Shown here: in pieces, positions 1 through 6,991 of the stretch
How positions within the stretch are numbered: position 1 is the stretch's first letter
Layout of the letters: every line of letters starts with the position of its first letter
Assembly (NCBI GenBank): GCA_023246415.1
Contig: JAHFIK010000001.1
Location: forward strand, 38,688 to 47,914
Direction of reading: 5' to 3'
Length of the DNA: 9,227 nucleotides
Source of the DNA: Candidatus Uhrbacteria bacterium
GTDB taxonomy: Bacteria; Patescibacteriota; Patescibacteriia; 2-12-FULL-60-25
Made by a program: the position numbers and the translations under genes
The notes under the pieces: model-generated
Databases searched by the model: none
The model's input: the letters and a program-made list of their open reading frames with translations, nothing else
Told to the model about the DNA's origin: nothing

Positions 1-15
1 CCACTTCCTAGTCCT

Positions 16-1203
16 ATGCGTATCCTCTCCGTCACCTCCTTTCTCGATCTCGTCAACGAGACATTGAAAGCGATTAACGACTTTGAACCGATTGCGGTTG
101 AAGGCGAGGTTTCGGGATATCGGTTGAGCCAAGGGCAATGGGTCTCGTTTGATTTGAAGGATGATACGTCGCTCGTCAACGTGTTTATGCCGGTATGGAA
201 GTTGAAGATTCCAATTGAAGATGGAATGAAGGTTCGCGCGCACGGCGTTGGCCGCATCTATCCAAAATACGGCAAGTTTTCAATCTCTGCAGAATCAATT
301 GAAGCGATTGGAGAGGGCGCCCTCAAGAAGGCGCTTGCGGCATTGCGAGCGAGATTGGCTGCTGAAGGGCTGTTCGATCCCACACGCAAACGAGAACTCC
401 CGCGCTTTCCTGAGCGTATTGCCCTTATTGCGAGTCGCGAATCCGCCGCATATGGTGACTTCTGTCGCATTGTCCGTGAGCGCTGGCCGATGCTGGAGAT
501 TCATTCGTATCACGTGCTGGTGCAAGGGGAGCGCGCTCCGGAGGACATCATGAACGCGCTTGAACATGTTTTCGCGCATCACGAGAAGACGCCCTATGAT
601 GTCATCGTGCTGACGCGCGGCGGCGGATCGTTCGAGGAGTTGATGGCATTTAATGATGAACGGCTTGTGCGGGCATTACATGGGAGCCGTATTCCAACAC
701 TGGTTGCGATCGGGCATGAGCGCGACAATTCGCTTGCGGAAGACGTGGCGGATGTTCGCGGGTCAACACCGACCGATGCAGCGCGCCGTCTCGTTCCAGA
801 TCAACGCGATGTCTTGTATGAACTGTCAGCAATGACGGAGCGCGCATCGCGCGTCCTTGAGCGCGATGTCCGCGAAGGGCGCGCCATGGTGGATCGCGTT
901 CTTGATCATGGGTCTCGCTGGCTCACGCGGTATCGAGTTGATATCGATCGCTGTACCTCGTCTATTCTGAATCGGATGCAAGCAACGCAGGTGACGCTTG
1001 CTGAACGCGTGGATCAAACGGTGCGGCTACTTTCGTCCCTTGATCCAAAAGGCGTCATGAAGCGGGGATACGCCATTTTAAAAGATACGAATGGCCACGT
1101 CGTCACGTCGGTCGATCGGTTGTCGCGCGGACAGGCGATTGAAGTTGGATTGAAAGACGGAATCGCGGGAGCAACCGTGCAGGTGATTCGAAAGATAGGG
1201 TAG
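16..1203 (+). CDS. xseA: Exodeoxyribonuclease VII large subunit
   Basis: Catalytic subunit of exonuclease VII, which with XseB degrades single-stranded DNA to short oligonucleotides in the cytoplasm during repair and recombination. An N-terminal OB-fold type DNA-binding domain spans about residues 4-98 (VEGEVSG at 28-34, FDLKDD at 45-50). The nuclease domain carries the family signatures EGLFD (117-121), RGGGS (201-205) followed by AFNDE (211-215), GHERD (233-237) and VADVRGSTPT (244-253). The C-terminal element LDPKGVMKRGYAIL (342-355) with GQAIEV (372-377) is also typical. At 395 residues it is shorter than the roughly 450 of E. coli XseA; the deficit lies in the helical region between about 260 and 340. 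No Shine-Dalgarno is visible in the 15 bases before the ATG, but the start fits the family N-terminus. Its partner xseB lies at 6773-6991 rather than adjacent. Identification is firm. Confidence 0.96.
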   Translation: MRILSVTSFLDLVNETLKAINDFEPIAVEGEVSGYRLSQGQWVSFDLKDDTSLVNVFMPVWKLKIPIEDGMKVRAHGVGRIYPKYGKFSISAESIEAIGEGALKKALAALRARLAAEGLFDPTRKRELPRFPERIALIASRESAAYGDFCRIVRERWPMLEIHSYHVLVQGERAPEDIMNALEHVFAHHEKTPYDVIVLTRGGGSFEELMAFNDERLVRALHGSRIPTLVAIGHERDNSLAEDVADVRGSTPTDAARRLVPDQRDVLYELSAMTERASRVLERDVREGRAMVDRVLDHGSRWLTRYRVDIDRCTSSILNRMQATQVTLAERVDQTVRLLSSLDPKGVMKRGYAILKDTNGHVVTSVDRLSRGQAIEVGLKDGIAGATVQVIRKIG

Positions 1204-1222
1204 GGACGCATCGCATGCGTCC
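1204..1222. repeat. Perfect palindrome directly after xseA
   Basis: An 8-bp perfect stem (GGACGCAT / ATGCGTCC) with a CGC loop begins at the base after the xseA stop codon. No T tract follows, so alone it is not a classical terminator. It stands 17 bp before a second palindrome and may be part of a dispersed repeat or an mRNA 3'-end stabiliser. Confidence 0.6.
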
Positions 1223-1236
1223 ACCGCATGGTGAGT

Positions 1237-1264
1237 AGAGGCACGCCGTCGGCGTGCCCTCTTT
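1237..1264 (+). terminator. Probable terminator of xseA
   Basis: GGCACGCC (1240-1247) and GGCGTGCC (1251-1258) form an 8-bp GC-rich stem with a GTC loop. AGA/TCT can extend it past one bulged C, and a short TTT (1262-1264) follows. The T tract is weak, so efficiency is uncertain. The stem shares the GGCACGC core with the terminator behind typA. Confidence 0.55.
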
Positions 1265-1318
1265 AGAGAAACGTTGGATAAACGCAACACAATCTCTGTT
1301 TGTCAGGGCGATCCGATA

Positions 1319-1347
1319 TTGACAATCGTACCGAAAATTCGTATCGT
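1319..1347 (+). promoter_or_regulatory. Sigma70-type promoter of the 1377 gene
   Basis: TTGACA (1319-1324) is a perfect -35 box, 17 nt before TATCGT (1342-1347), a four-of-six match to TATAAT. Transcription should start near 1354, about 23 nt before the chosen ATG at 1377 and just ahead of AGGAG (1365-1369), a Shine-Dalgarno with 7-nt spacing. The same -35 and -10 hexamers with the same spacer recur at 8395-8423. Confidence 0.65.
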
Positions 1348-1376
1348 CGCCGCGTTCAGTTTTCAGGAGCATGTCC

Positions 1377-1835
1377 ATGAACGTCCTTTCATTATTACCG
1401 ATCTTCGGAAAAAGATTCTTGCCAAAGCGCACGCCGAGCCAGGTCGCGATCTCTCTTTCAGAATTTTTCATCCAGCACGTCTTCGAATGCGCGTTGGGAA
1501 AAGATGAGCGCGAACAGATTCTGCTCGTGTTCCGATACGATCCGGAACGCGGAACGGTTCAATGCCACACCACGACGGATCGTGACGAGGGCGGCGTGGG
1601 GTATCAGATCGCGCTTGTGCTGATCTCAAACTGGAACGCATTTCTCGAGGTTCTCTCGCAGCGATTCTTTCGGAATCCTCGCATCTTTCCCGATCAGGAT
1701 TATCCGCGCGTTTCCGTCTGGTACACCCGGTATGGGCGCGAAGGTGAAAACTCCAATGTGTGCGAGTGCCGTATTCAACGTGTTGCTCCGCCGATTGCCG
1801 ATCCTCCAACACGTGAACAACAGCGGGCTTCCTAG
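1377..1835 (+). CDS. Hypothetical protein, 152 residues
   Basis: I do not recognise a family. The start at 1377 (MNVLSLLP) is preferred over the in-frame ATG at 1371, because AGGAG at 1365-1369 sits 7 nt before 1377 but only 1 nt before 1371. The product is soluble-looking, with a short hydrophobic N-terminus (residues 1-10) followed by a basic segment (GKRFLPKR, 11-18), mixed alpha/beta character in the middle (ILLVFRYD 48-55, GYQIALVLIS 75-84), and a polar proline-containing tail after 137. Cysteines fall at 38, 63, 129 and 131, the last two as CEC. It has its own promoter and is flanked by the xseA terminator and the typA promoter, so it appears to be a single-gene transcription unit. A good promoter, Shine-Dalgarno and an uninterrupted frame support it as real; the function is unknown. 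Confidence 0.75.
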   Translation: MNVLSLLPIFGKRFLPKRTPSQVAISLSEFFIQHVFECALGKDEREQILLVFRYDPERGTVQCHTTTDRDEGGVGYQIALVLISNWNAFLEVLSQRFFRNPRIFPDQDYPRVSVWYTRYGREGENSNVCECRIQRVAPPIADPPTREQQRAS

Positions 1836-1863
1836 CGCCGCATCGGTGATCAGTCTTACTCAG

Positions 1864-1887
1864 ACGCCACTCTTCAATGGGTGGCGT
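1864..1887 (+). other. Hairpin between the 1377 gene and typA
   Basis: ACGCCAC (1864-1870) and GTGGCGT (1881-1887) form a perfect 7-bp stem around a 10-nt loop, 28 bases after the stop of the unknown gene. Only a diffuse T-rich stretch follows (TTCACTGTTT), so it is at best a weak terminator. The rest of 1836-1978 shows no gene or other signal I can support. Confidence 0.4.
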
Positions 1888-1978
1888 TCACTGTTTGGAT
1901 CTGTTGTCGCCAGAGATGTATGAGCGACTGAAATCTGATCGGGAGACGCCCATGGTCGCTCGTGGAGTTCTATTCCGC

Positions 1979-2007
1979 TTGACATTGTCCTCAATTCATC
2001 GTATCCT
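1979..2007 (+). promoter_or_regulatory. typA promoter, probably giving a leaderless mRNA
   Basis: TTGACA (1979-1984), a 17-nt spacer and TATCCT (2002-2007, four of six) form a sigma70-type promoter. Transcription would normally begin 6-9 nt after the -10 box, at about 2013-2016, leaving only 2-5 nt before the typA ATG at 2018. No Shine-Dalgarno lies before that ATG, consistent with leaderless translation. Confidence 0.6.
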
Positions 2008-2017
2008 CCGGCGGCTT

Positions 2018-3811
2018 ATGGAATTGCGCAACATTGCGATTATCGCCCACGTCGACCACGGCAAAACCACGCTCGTGGATTCTTTGCTGAAACAGTCCGA
2101 AACGTTCAAGGAACGCGGGCTGGAAGGCGAAACGATCATGGACTCCAACCCACTCGAACGCGAGCGGGGGATTACCATTTTGTCGAAGAACGCAGCGGTG
2201 GTGTCTGGCGGCGTGAAGATTAATATCGTGGATACGCCAGGGCACGCTGACTTCGGAGGCGAAGTGGAGCGTATTATGAACCTCGTGGACGGGGTTTTGC
2301 TTCTCGTGGATGCAAAAGAAGGGCCGATGCCGCAAACGCGCTTCGTGCTGAAGAAGGCCATTGATGCCGGTCACCGCGTGGTGGTCGTGATCAACAAAGT
2401 TGATAAGCCGGATGCGCGACCAGCGTGGGTGCTTGATCAAACATTTGATCTCTTTGTGGCGCTTGGCGCAACGGATGAACAGACGGATTTTCCAGTCGTG
2501 TATGCCTGTGCAAAATTGGGGAAGGCGGGCTTTGAACCTGAGCTGGAAAAGATGGTGGACATTCAGCCGATTTTTAAAACAGTCATTGATAAGATTCCAG
2601 CACCGAAGGTGGATGACGGACCATTTCAGGTTTCTGTCGGCAGCGTAAGCTACGACCAGTTCAAAGGAAAGATGGCCGTGGGTCGCGTTGTCCGCGGAAC
2701 ATTCCGTCCAGGACCTGCTTCGTGGATTAACCGTGACGGCAAGGTCTCAACGGCAAAGGTAACGAGTGTGATGGTATTTAATGGAATGGGACGCGAAGAG
2801 GTTGCATCGGCTCCAGCGGGTGAAATTGTCGCGTTCGCGGGCGTTGAAGGGATTAATATCGGTGAGACGATTGCTGATCCAGAGCATCCAGATGCGCTTC
2901 CCGTGTTGAAGATCGAAGAGCCGACCGTGAAGATGACGTTTGGGGTGAACACGAGCCCGTTCGCCGGAAAAGAAGGGACGTTCACCACGAGTCGTAATAT
3001 CAAAGAGCGGCTGGAGCGCGAACTTCAAAATGACGTCGCTCTTCAGGTTGATTTCGCGGGCGCGTCTGACGCCTCATTCGTCGTCTCCGGACGCGGTGAG
3101 CTTCACCTCGCGATTTTGATTGAAACGATGCGCCGTGAAGGATTCGAACTTCAGGTGTCGCGCCCACAGGTCATTACAAAAGAAATTGATGGCCAACTTC
3201 AGGAACCATTTGAAGAAGCGTCCATTGAAGTTCCTGAGAACATGGCCGGTGCGATTATCGAACAGCTCGCACAGCGGAAAGGTGTCATGCAGGATATGCG
3301 CGTGGAGAATGGCCACTCTTTCCTTGAATATGTTATTCCAACACGAGGTCTCATCGGATTCCGAAACGATATGCTCGTGCAGACAAAGGGACAGGGGATT
3401 ATTAATACCCTCTTTCTTGGATATCGACCGTATGCCGGCGATATCGCGGCGAACCCGCATGGGTCCATGATTTCTTTTGAATCCGGCGTGTCGAATTCGT
3501 ATGGGATGAAACAGGCGCAGGAACGCGGCCAGCTGTTTATTCATCCGGCGATTCCAGTGTACGAAGGGATGGTCATTGGCCAGAATGCAAAAGCGGAAGA
3601 CATGATGGTGAACGTTTGTAAGGAAAAGCGATTGTCGAACATGCGCTCCAAAGGAGACGGCGTTGCTGAAGCGTTGGATACGCCACGCTATATGGGATTG
3701 GAAGAAGCCCTCGAATACATCGGCGACGATGAATTGGTTGAAGTCACTCCAAAGAATATCCGCATCCGCAAACGTCTGTTAAAGGAATTCGAGCGGAAAC
3801 GCGCGAAATAA
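2018..3811 (+). CDS. typA: Translational GTPase TypA/BipA
   Basis: Ribosome-associated GTPase of the EF-G/LepA superfamily, implicated in 50S assembly and stress or cold adaptation. The 597 residues match the usual length of about 600. GTPase motifs are all present: AHVDHGKT (10-17, P loop), RGIT (50-53), DTPGH (72-76), NKVD (126-129) and CAK (164-166). A beta-barrel domain II covers about 200-290. Family-specific segments follow: NTSPFAGKEG (311-320), GRGELHL (358-364), PTRGLIGFR (441-449), VYEGMVIG (514-521), NMRSKG (541-546) and the C-terminal DDELVEVTP then IRIRKR (570-586). The frame extends upstream to 1877, but those 47 extra residues show no family similarity and the MELRNIAIIAHVDHGK start is standard, so 2018 is chosen. 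The promoter lies immediately upstream and a clear terminator follows, so it is monocistronic. Confidence 0.97.
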   Translation: MELRNIAIIAHVDHGKTTLVDSLLKQSETFKERGLEGETIMDSNPLERERGITILSKNAAVVSGGVKINIVDTPGHADFGGEVERIMNLVDGVLLLVDAKEGPMPQTRFVLKKAIDAGHRVVVVINKVDKPDARPAWVLDQTFDLFVALGATDEQTDFPVVYACAKLGKAGFEPELEKMVDIQPIFKTVIDKIPAPKVDDGPFQVSVGSVSYDQFKGKMAVGRVVRGTFRPGPASWINRDGKVSTAKVTSVMVFNGMGREEVASAPAGEIVAFAGVEGINIGETIADPEHPDALPVLKIEEPTVKMTFGVNTSPFAGKEGTFTTSRNIKERLERELQNDVALQVDFAGASDASFVVSGRGELHLAILIETMRREGFELQVSRPQVITKEIDGQLQEPFEEASIEVPENMAGAIIEQLAQRKGVMQDMRVENGHSFLEYVIPTRGLIGFRNDMLVQTKGQGIINTLFLGYRPYAGDIAANPHGSMISFESGVSNSYGMKQAQERGQLFIHPAIPVYEGMVIGQNAKAEDMMVNVCKEKRLSNMRSKGDGVAEALDTPRYMGLEEALEYIGDDELVEVTPKNIRIRKRLLKEFERKRAK

Positions 3812-3821
3812 TAAATCAATG

Positions 3822-3845
3822 AGCGTGCCGAGAGGCACGCTTTTT
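3822..3845 (+). terminator. Rho-independent terminator of typA
   Basis: AGCGTGCC (3822-3829) and GGCACGCT (3834-3841) form a perfect 8-bp stem around a GAGA loop, directly followed by T residues to 3845. It begins 11 nt after the typA stop and separates typA from the vault-protein gene. Confidence 0.88.
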
Positions 3846-3993
3846 GCTGGGTTGAGCGGTCTGAATCTGTCCGTTGCGTTCTAGGTTGACGCGGCGGCAG
3901 ATGTTTGCTTGGATTGCGTTGCGATCCTTAAAAAACAAAGACTTACGCTTATATTCAGGCCTCGAAACAGCAACGCAGTTCAATACGAAAGTC

Positions 3994-4005
3994 AGGAAGT
4001 TTATG
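3994..4005 (+). promoter_or_regulatory. Ribosome binding site that sets the MVP start
   Basis: AGGAAG (3994-3999) lies 3 nt before ATG 4003; counting from its AGGA core the spacing is 5 nt. It selects this start over the upstream in-frame ATG at 3874, whose extra 43 residues show no resemblance to MVP. In-frame ATGs at 4012 and 4015 are also possible. TATATT (3950-3955) could be a -10 box, but I find no -35 at a normal distance, so the promoter remains unassigned. Confidence 0.55.
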
Positions 4006-6639
4006 GTTGAAATGATGAAAGACAATGAAATCGTTCTTCCGCCCGGGATGCAAGCGTGTATTCTGGATACGACGAATGGTATTACGTCGGTGTTGGCTGG
4101 ATATTTCCAGTCCAACATCGGAAATACCGAACGTCCGGTTCGGTATAATCCGGAGACGGCACGTTTTGATCAAGTGTCCCTTCAGGAAGCGATCACGCCG
4201 TTCGTGACCGCGGATGAGGGTTCGTACATCGTGCTCAACAATCCACACAAGGACGGCGTATTTCCCCAAAAGGGGAAATCAAATACGCTCGATTTGCAGA
4301 TTGGTCGTCGAGTCGTGATTCCGGGTCCGCAATCGATCGCGCTTTGGCCTCAGCAGTATGCAAAGGTTATCCAAGGTCATCGTCTGCGATCCAACCAGTA
4401 TCTCGTCGCGCGCGTTTATAACGCGGAACAAGCAGAGTTGAACTTTGCGACATCTGCGATCCGATTTGCCATAACGACGGATGCTCCGCATATCGAAGCA
4501 GCGCTGCTCCCCACGAAAGAGGTACCGCCTGCAGGGAGGGTTGATTCCTCATCGGATGTCTCGCAGTCCACGCAGCTCGGAATACAACCTCCTGAGCAAC
4601 AGCCATTACCGGTAGCGGGCGCAACGCCTCCGACACCTCCTCCTCCATCGTCAAAAGACGATGGGAAGTCTAAGCAGCCTAAGTTCGCAGTAGGCCAATT
4701 GCTGATCATTTGCGGTACTCAGGTATCGTTTTTCATTCCGCCGACCGGCGTCGAAGTCGTCGCGGATGAGTCTGGTCAGTATGTTCGGGACGCCGTTACG
4801 CTCGAACAGCTCGAGTATTGCATCTTGCTCAGTGAAGGCGGTGAGAAACGGTACGTCTACGGTCCCGACGTGGTTTTCCCGGAACCTACCGAAACGTTTA
4901 TGACGGACGATCAAGGGAATCGTAAGTTCAAGGCAACGGAACTCAATCCGGACATGGGACTTCACCTCAAGGTGACAAAGGGGTACGTCGATGGAACACA
5001 GCGCCACGAACAGGGCGAAGAGCTCTTCATCACCGGAAGGACGACGCGGATTTACTATCCTCGAGCCGAACATGCGCCGATCAAGTACGGTAGCAAGGGG
5101 AATGGGATTACGTATGCGATCGCCCTTCCCGAGGGAGATGCGCGATACGTTTGGGAAAAGGATAAAGAACGCGTGGTCGTCGTTCGTGGACCGAAGTCGT
5201 TCCTGCCCGATCCTCGGACCCAGGTTGTCGTTCAGCGTGTCCTCACTGATCAGCAGTGTCGCGATTGGTTCCCGGATAGCACATCTGCGCTTCAGTTCAA
5301 TCAGATGCTCCAACAGCAAAGCATGGTCGCGCAGGGCGCGGTCAGTTCGGATCTTTTGGGAAGTGACGAACGGATGGCGATGCGGAGCATATCATCGAGA
5401 GTTGCCGCACGTGCGTTCTCGCCGGACACTTTTGATCGAGGTGAATCATACACGCCGCCGCGGACGATCACCTTGGATTCGAAGTTCCAAGGCGCAGTCC
5501 ATGTGGCGCCATATAGCGGATATGCGGTGTTGGTCGTCAGCAAAGACGGCGAGCAGCGCGTCATCGTCGGACCCAAGGGTTCGCATCTCGACTTCGACGA
5601 AACGTTGCAAGTCCTGACGCTCTCGAAAGGTCGCCCGAAGAATGCGGATCGCACGGTTCGGACCGTGTATCTCCATGTGAAGAACAACCGCGTGAGCGAT
5701 CAGATCGAGGTTACTACGAGCGACATGATCGACGTCACGATCGACGTGGCGTATCGCGTGACATTCGAAGGCGAATCGGAAGCTGATCGATTGAAGTGGT
5801 TCGAAGTCACGAATTACGTTCAATTCCTATGTGACCATCTGCGATCGCTGTTGAAGCGGGCATGCCGCGCCAAGACGATTCAGGAATTGATTAATCATAC
5901 CGCCGAGATCGTGCGCGATACGATTCTTGGTGTCGCGAAAGAACCGGGCGGCGATCGTCCAGGTCGTAAATTCACGGAAAATGGGATGCGCGTCTATGAG
6001 GTCGAGGTGCTCGGTACGAACGTCGTCGATAACGAGGTTCGTAGCTTGATCGCGGATCAGCAATTCCAGGTCGTCCAAGCCACCCTCGAACTTGCGAGAG
6101 AAGCGCAGGACGCGGAACGTCAGAAGAGGTCGCTCACCATCGCGGCAGGTCTGCGCGAAGCGCAGGATGCGGATGATGTGACGGCGCAAGCAAAGGAGCG
6201 CGAGCGAATTGCGCGGCAGGAAGAGACGGCAACGAAGCGGCGCGAGGCTGATCTAAAGGATCAAGATCATCAGGACTCGCTACAGAATCGTGACCTCGCC
6301 CGAGCGAAGAAGGCGGCGGATCAAGATGTGGCAATCAAGACGGCATTGCAAGCCATCGAGATTGCGCTTCTTACTGCTCAGGCTGACACACTGAAGACCA
6401 AGGCGGGAGCGATCCAGCCTGGACTCATCGAAGCCTTGCAGGCACTCGGAGATTCGGAACTTCTAGACAAGGTCGCGAGTCAGTTCAATCTGCTCTCGAT
6501 CTTCAAGGATTCTGGTGTTCTCGAAATCGCGGCCCAACTCTTCGAGGGTACTGCCATCGGCGAACGGATCAAGCAAAACGCGTCGAAGCATCGCGGCGAA
6601 CTGCCATCCGGCGGTCGACCGTCATCAACGATGCGTTGA
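4003..6639 (+). CDS. Bacterial major vault protein (MVP) homologue
   Basis: The 878-residue product resembles MVP throughout; human MVP has about 893 residues and assembles into the 78-copy vault shell. Vault-repeat-like beta modules occupy about 10-168 (YIVLNNP 75-81, GPQSIALWP 108-116) and 226-420 (YCILLSE 272-278, LNPDMGLHLKV 314-324, EQGEELFITG 336-345). They align by eye with animal repeats carrying YCVIL, LSEQQGLLLRA and QAGDHWLIRG. A shoulder domain (about 488-680, stomatin-like fold in known MVP) contains VLTLSKGRPK (537-546), against VLSLSAGRPK in mammals. A charged Ala/Glu/Gln/Arg cap helix spans about 683-800. The tail AIQPGLIEALQALG (803-816) matches the AIGPSTIRDL segment entering the animal cap ring. 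Two insertions stand out: a Pro/Ser/Gln-rich linker at about 170-226 with PPPP, and a polar segment at about 430-485. There is no signal peptide or membrane span, so it is probably cytosolic. The family call is strong; particle assembly and role are inference. Confidence 0.92.
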   Translation: MVEMMKDNEIVLPPGMQACILDTTNGITSVLAGYFQSNIGNTERPVRYNPETARFDQVSLQEAITPFVTADEGSYIVLNNPHKDGVFPQKGKSNTLDLQIGRRVVIPGPQSIALWPQQYAKVIQGHRLRSNQYLVARVYNAEQAELNFATSAIRFAITTDAPHIEAALLPTKEVPPAGRVDSSSDVSQSTQLGIQPPEQQPLPVAGATPPTPPPPSSKDDGKSKQPKFAVGQLLIICGTQVSFFIPPTGVEVVADESGQYVRDAVTLEQLEYCILLSEGGEKRYVYGPDVVFPEPTETFMTDDQGNRKFKATELNPDMGLHLKVTKGYVDGTQRHEQGEELFITGRTTRIYYPRAEHAPIKYGSKGNGITYAIALPEGDARYVWEKDKERVVVVRGPKSFLPDPRTQVVVQRVLTDQQCRDWFPDSTSALQFNQMLQQQSMVAQGAVSSDLLGSDERMAMRSISSRVAARAFSPDTFDRGESYTPPRTITLDSKFQGAVHVAPYSGYAVLVVSKDGEQRVIVGPKGSHLDFDETLQVLTLSKGRPKNADRTVRTVYLHVKNNRVSDQIEVTTSDMIDVTIDVAYRVTFEGESEADRLKWFEVTNYVQFLCDHLRSLLKRACRAKTIQELINHTAEIVRDTILGVAKEPGGDRPGRKFTENGMRVYEVEVLGTNVVDNEVRSLIADQQFQVVQATLELAREAQDAERQKRSLTIAAGLREAQDADDVTAQAKERERIARQEETATKRREADLKDQDHQDSLQNRDLARAKKAADQDVAIKTALQAIEIALLTAQADTLKTKAGAIQPGLIEALQALGDSELLDKVASQFNLLSIFKDSGVLEIAAQLFEGTAIGERIKQNASKHRGELPSGGRPSSTMR

Positions 6640-6674
6640 TTGTGTGAATAGCACGTAAGTCTGTGTGTACGTCA

Positions 6675-6710
6675 TCAGCCCGGCAAGCGCCTTTATGCTT
6701 GCCGGGCTGA
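6675..6710 (+). other. Strong hairpin after the MVP gene
   Basis: A perfect 14-bp stem (6675-6688 with 6697-6710) encloses an 8-nt GCCTTTAT loop and starts 36 bases after the MVP stop. No T tract follows, so it is not a standard rho-independent terminator, although it may still stop transcription or protect the mRNA 3' end. It lies between MVP and xseB. A structured small RNA is also conceivable, but I see no dedicated promoter. Confidence 0.65.
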
Positions 6711-6772
6711 ACTGTATGTATTGGACACATGTTCTCGCATTTGCCATCATTTCTGTAATCGTGAGTAACCGT

Positions 6773-6991
6773 ATGCCTAAGAAAACGTCTACCCCTACTG
6801 ACTTCGGAAAAGCCTTTACAGAGCTGCAAGGTATTGCAGACTGGTTTGAGCGTGAGGAACCGGATCTGGAAAAGGGGCTTGAGAAGTTCGAGCGCGCCAT
6901 GGAGCTCGCCACGCTGTGCCGCGAACGGCTCGCGTCCGCAGAGCAGCGCATTGAAGACATTAAGAAGAAAGTCGTGAGTCACGAGTCATGA
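6773..6991 (+). CDS. xseB: Exodeoxyribonuclease VII small subunit
   Basis: Small helical subunit that binds several copies per XseA to make exonuclease VII. The 72 residues fit the family (E. coli about 80). The core DFGKAFTELQGIADWFE (10-26), LEKGLEKFERAMELATLC (32-49) and RLASAEQRIE (52-61) is the characteristic two-helix pattern. The start at 6773 (MPKKTSTPTD) is chosen because the frame upstream to 6665 encodes an unrelated hydrophobic stretch and crosses the hairpin at 6675-6710. No clear Shine-Dalgarno precedes it; TGTAAT (6754-6759) could be a -10 box but lacks a good -35. The last residues VVSHES are encoded by a GAGTCA-type repeat that continues past the stop. It is unlinked from xseA, which lies 5.6 kb upstream. 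Confidence 0.93.
   Translation: MPKKTSTPTDFGKAFTELQGIADWFEREEPDLEKGLEKFERAMELATLCRERLASAEQRIEDIKKKVVSHES

Noticed and set aside
1877..2017. 47-residue N-terminal extension of TypA
   Set aside because: The extension lies upstream of and across the promoter, has no family similarity, and the conserved start begins at 2018.
3886..3915. MVP promoter beginning with TTGACG at 3886
   Set aside because: No acceptable -10 box lies at 16-18 nt; TATATT at 3950-3955 is too far from it.
3874..4002. 43-residue N-terminal extension of the vault protein
   Set aside because: It is basic and unlike MVP; AGGAAG before 4003 gives a better start and a length close to the family's.
4651..5319. 222-codon frame on the minus strand opposite the vault gene
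   Set aside because: It is fully antisense to conserved MVP repeats, without a ribosome binding site or promoter, and its composition looks like a codon shadow.
4991..5617. 208-codon plus-strand frame inside the vault gene
   Set aside because: Out-of-frame shadow rich in Arg and Ser; the overlapping MVP frame carries the conserved motifs.
6665..6772. Hydrophobic N-terminal extension of XseB that looks like a signal peptide
   Set aside because: It reads through the 14-bp hairpin and XseB is a cytosolic protein starting with a short polar segment; ATG 6773 fits the family.
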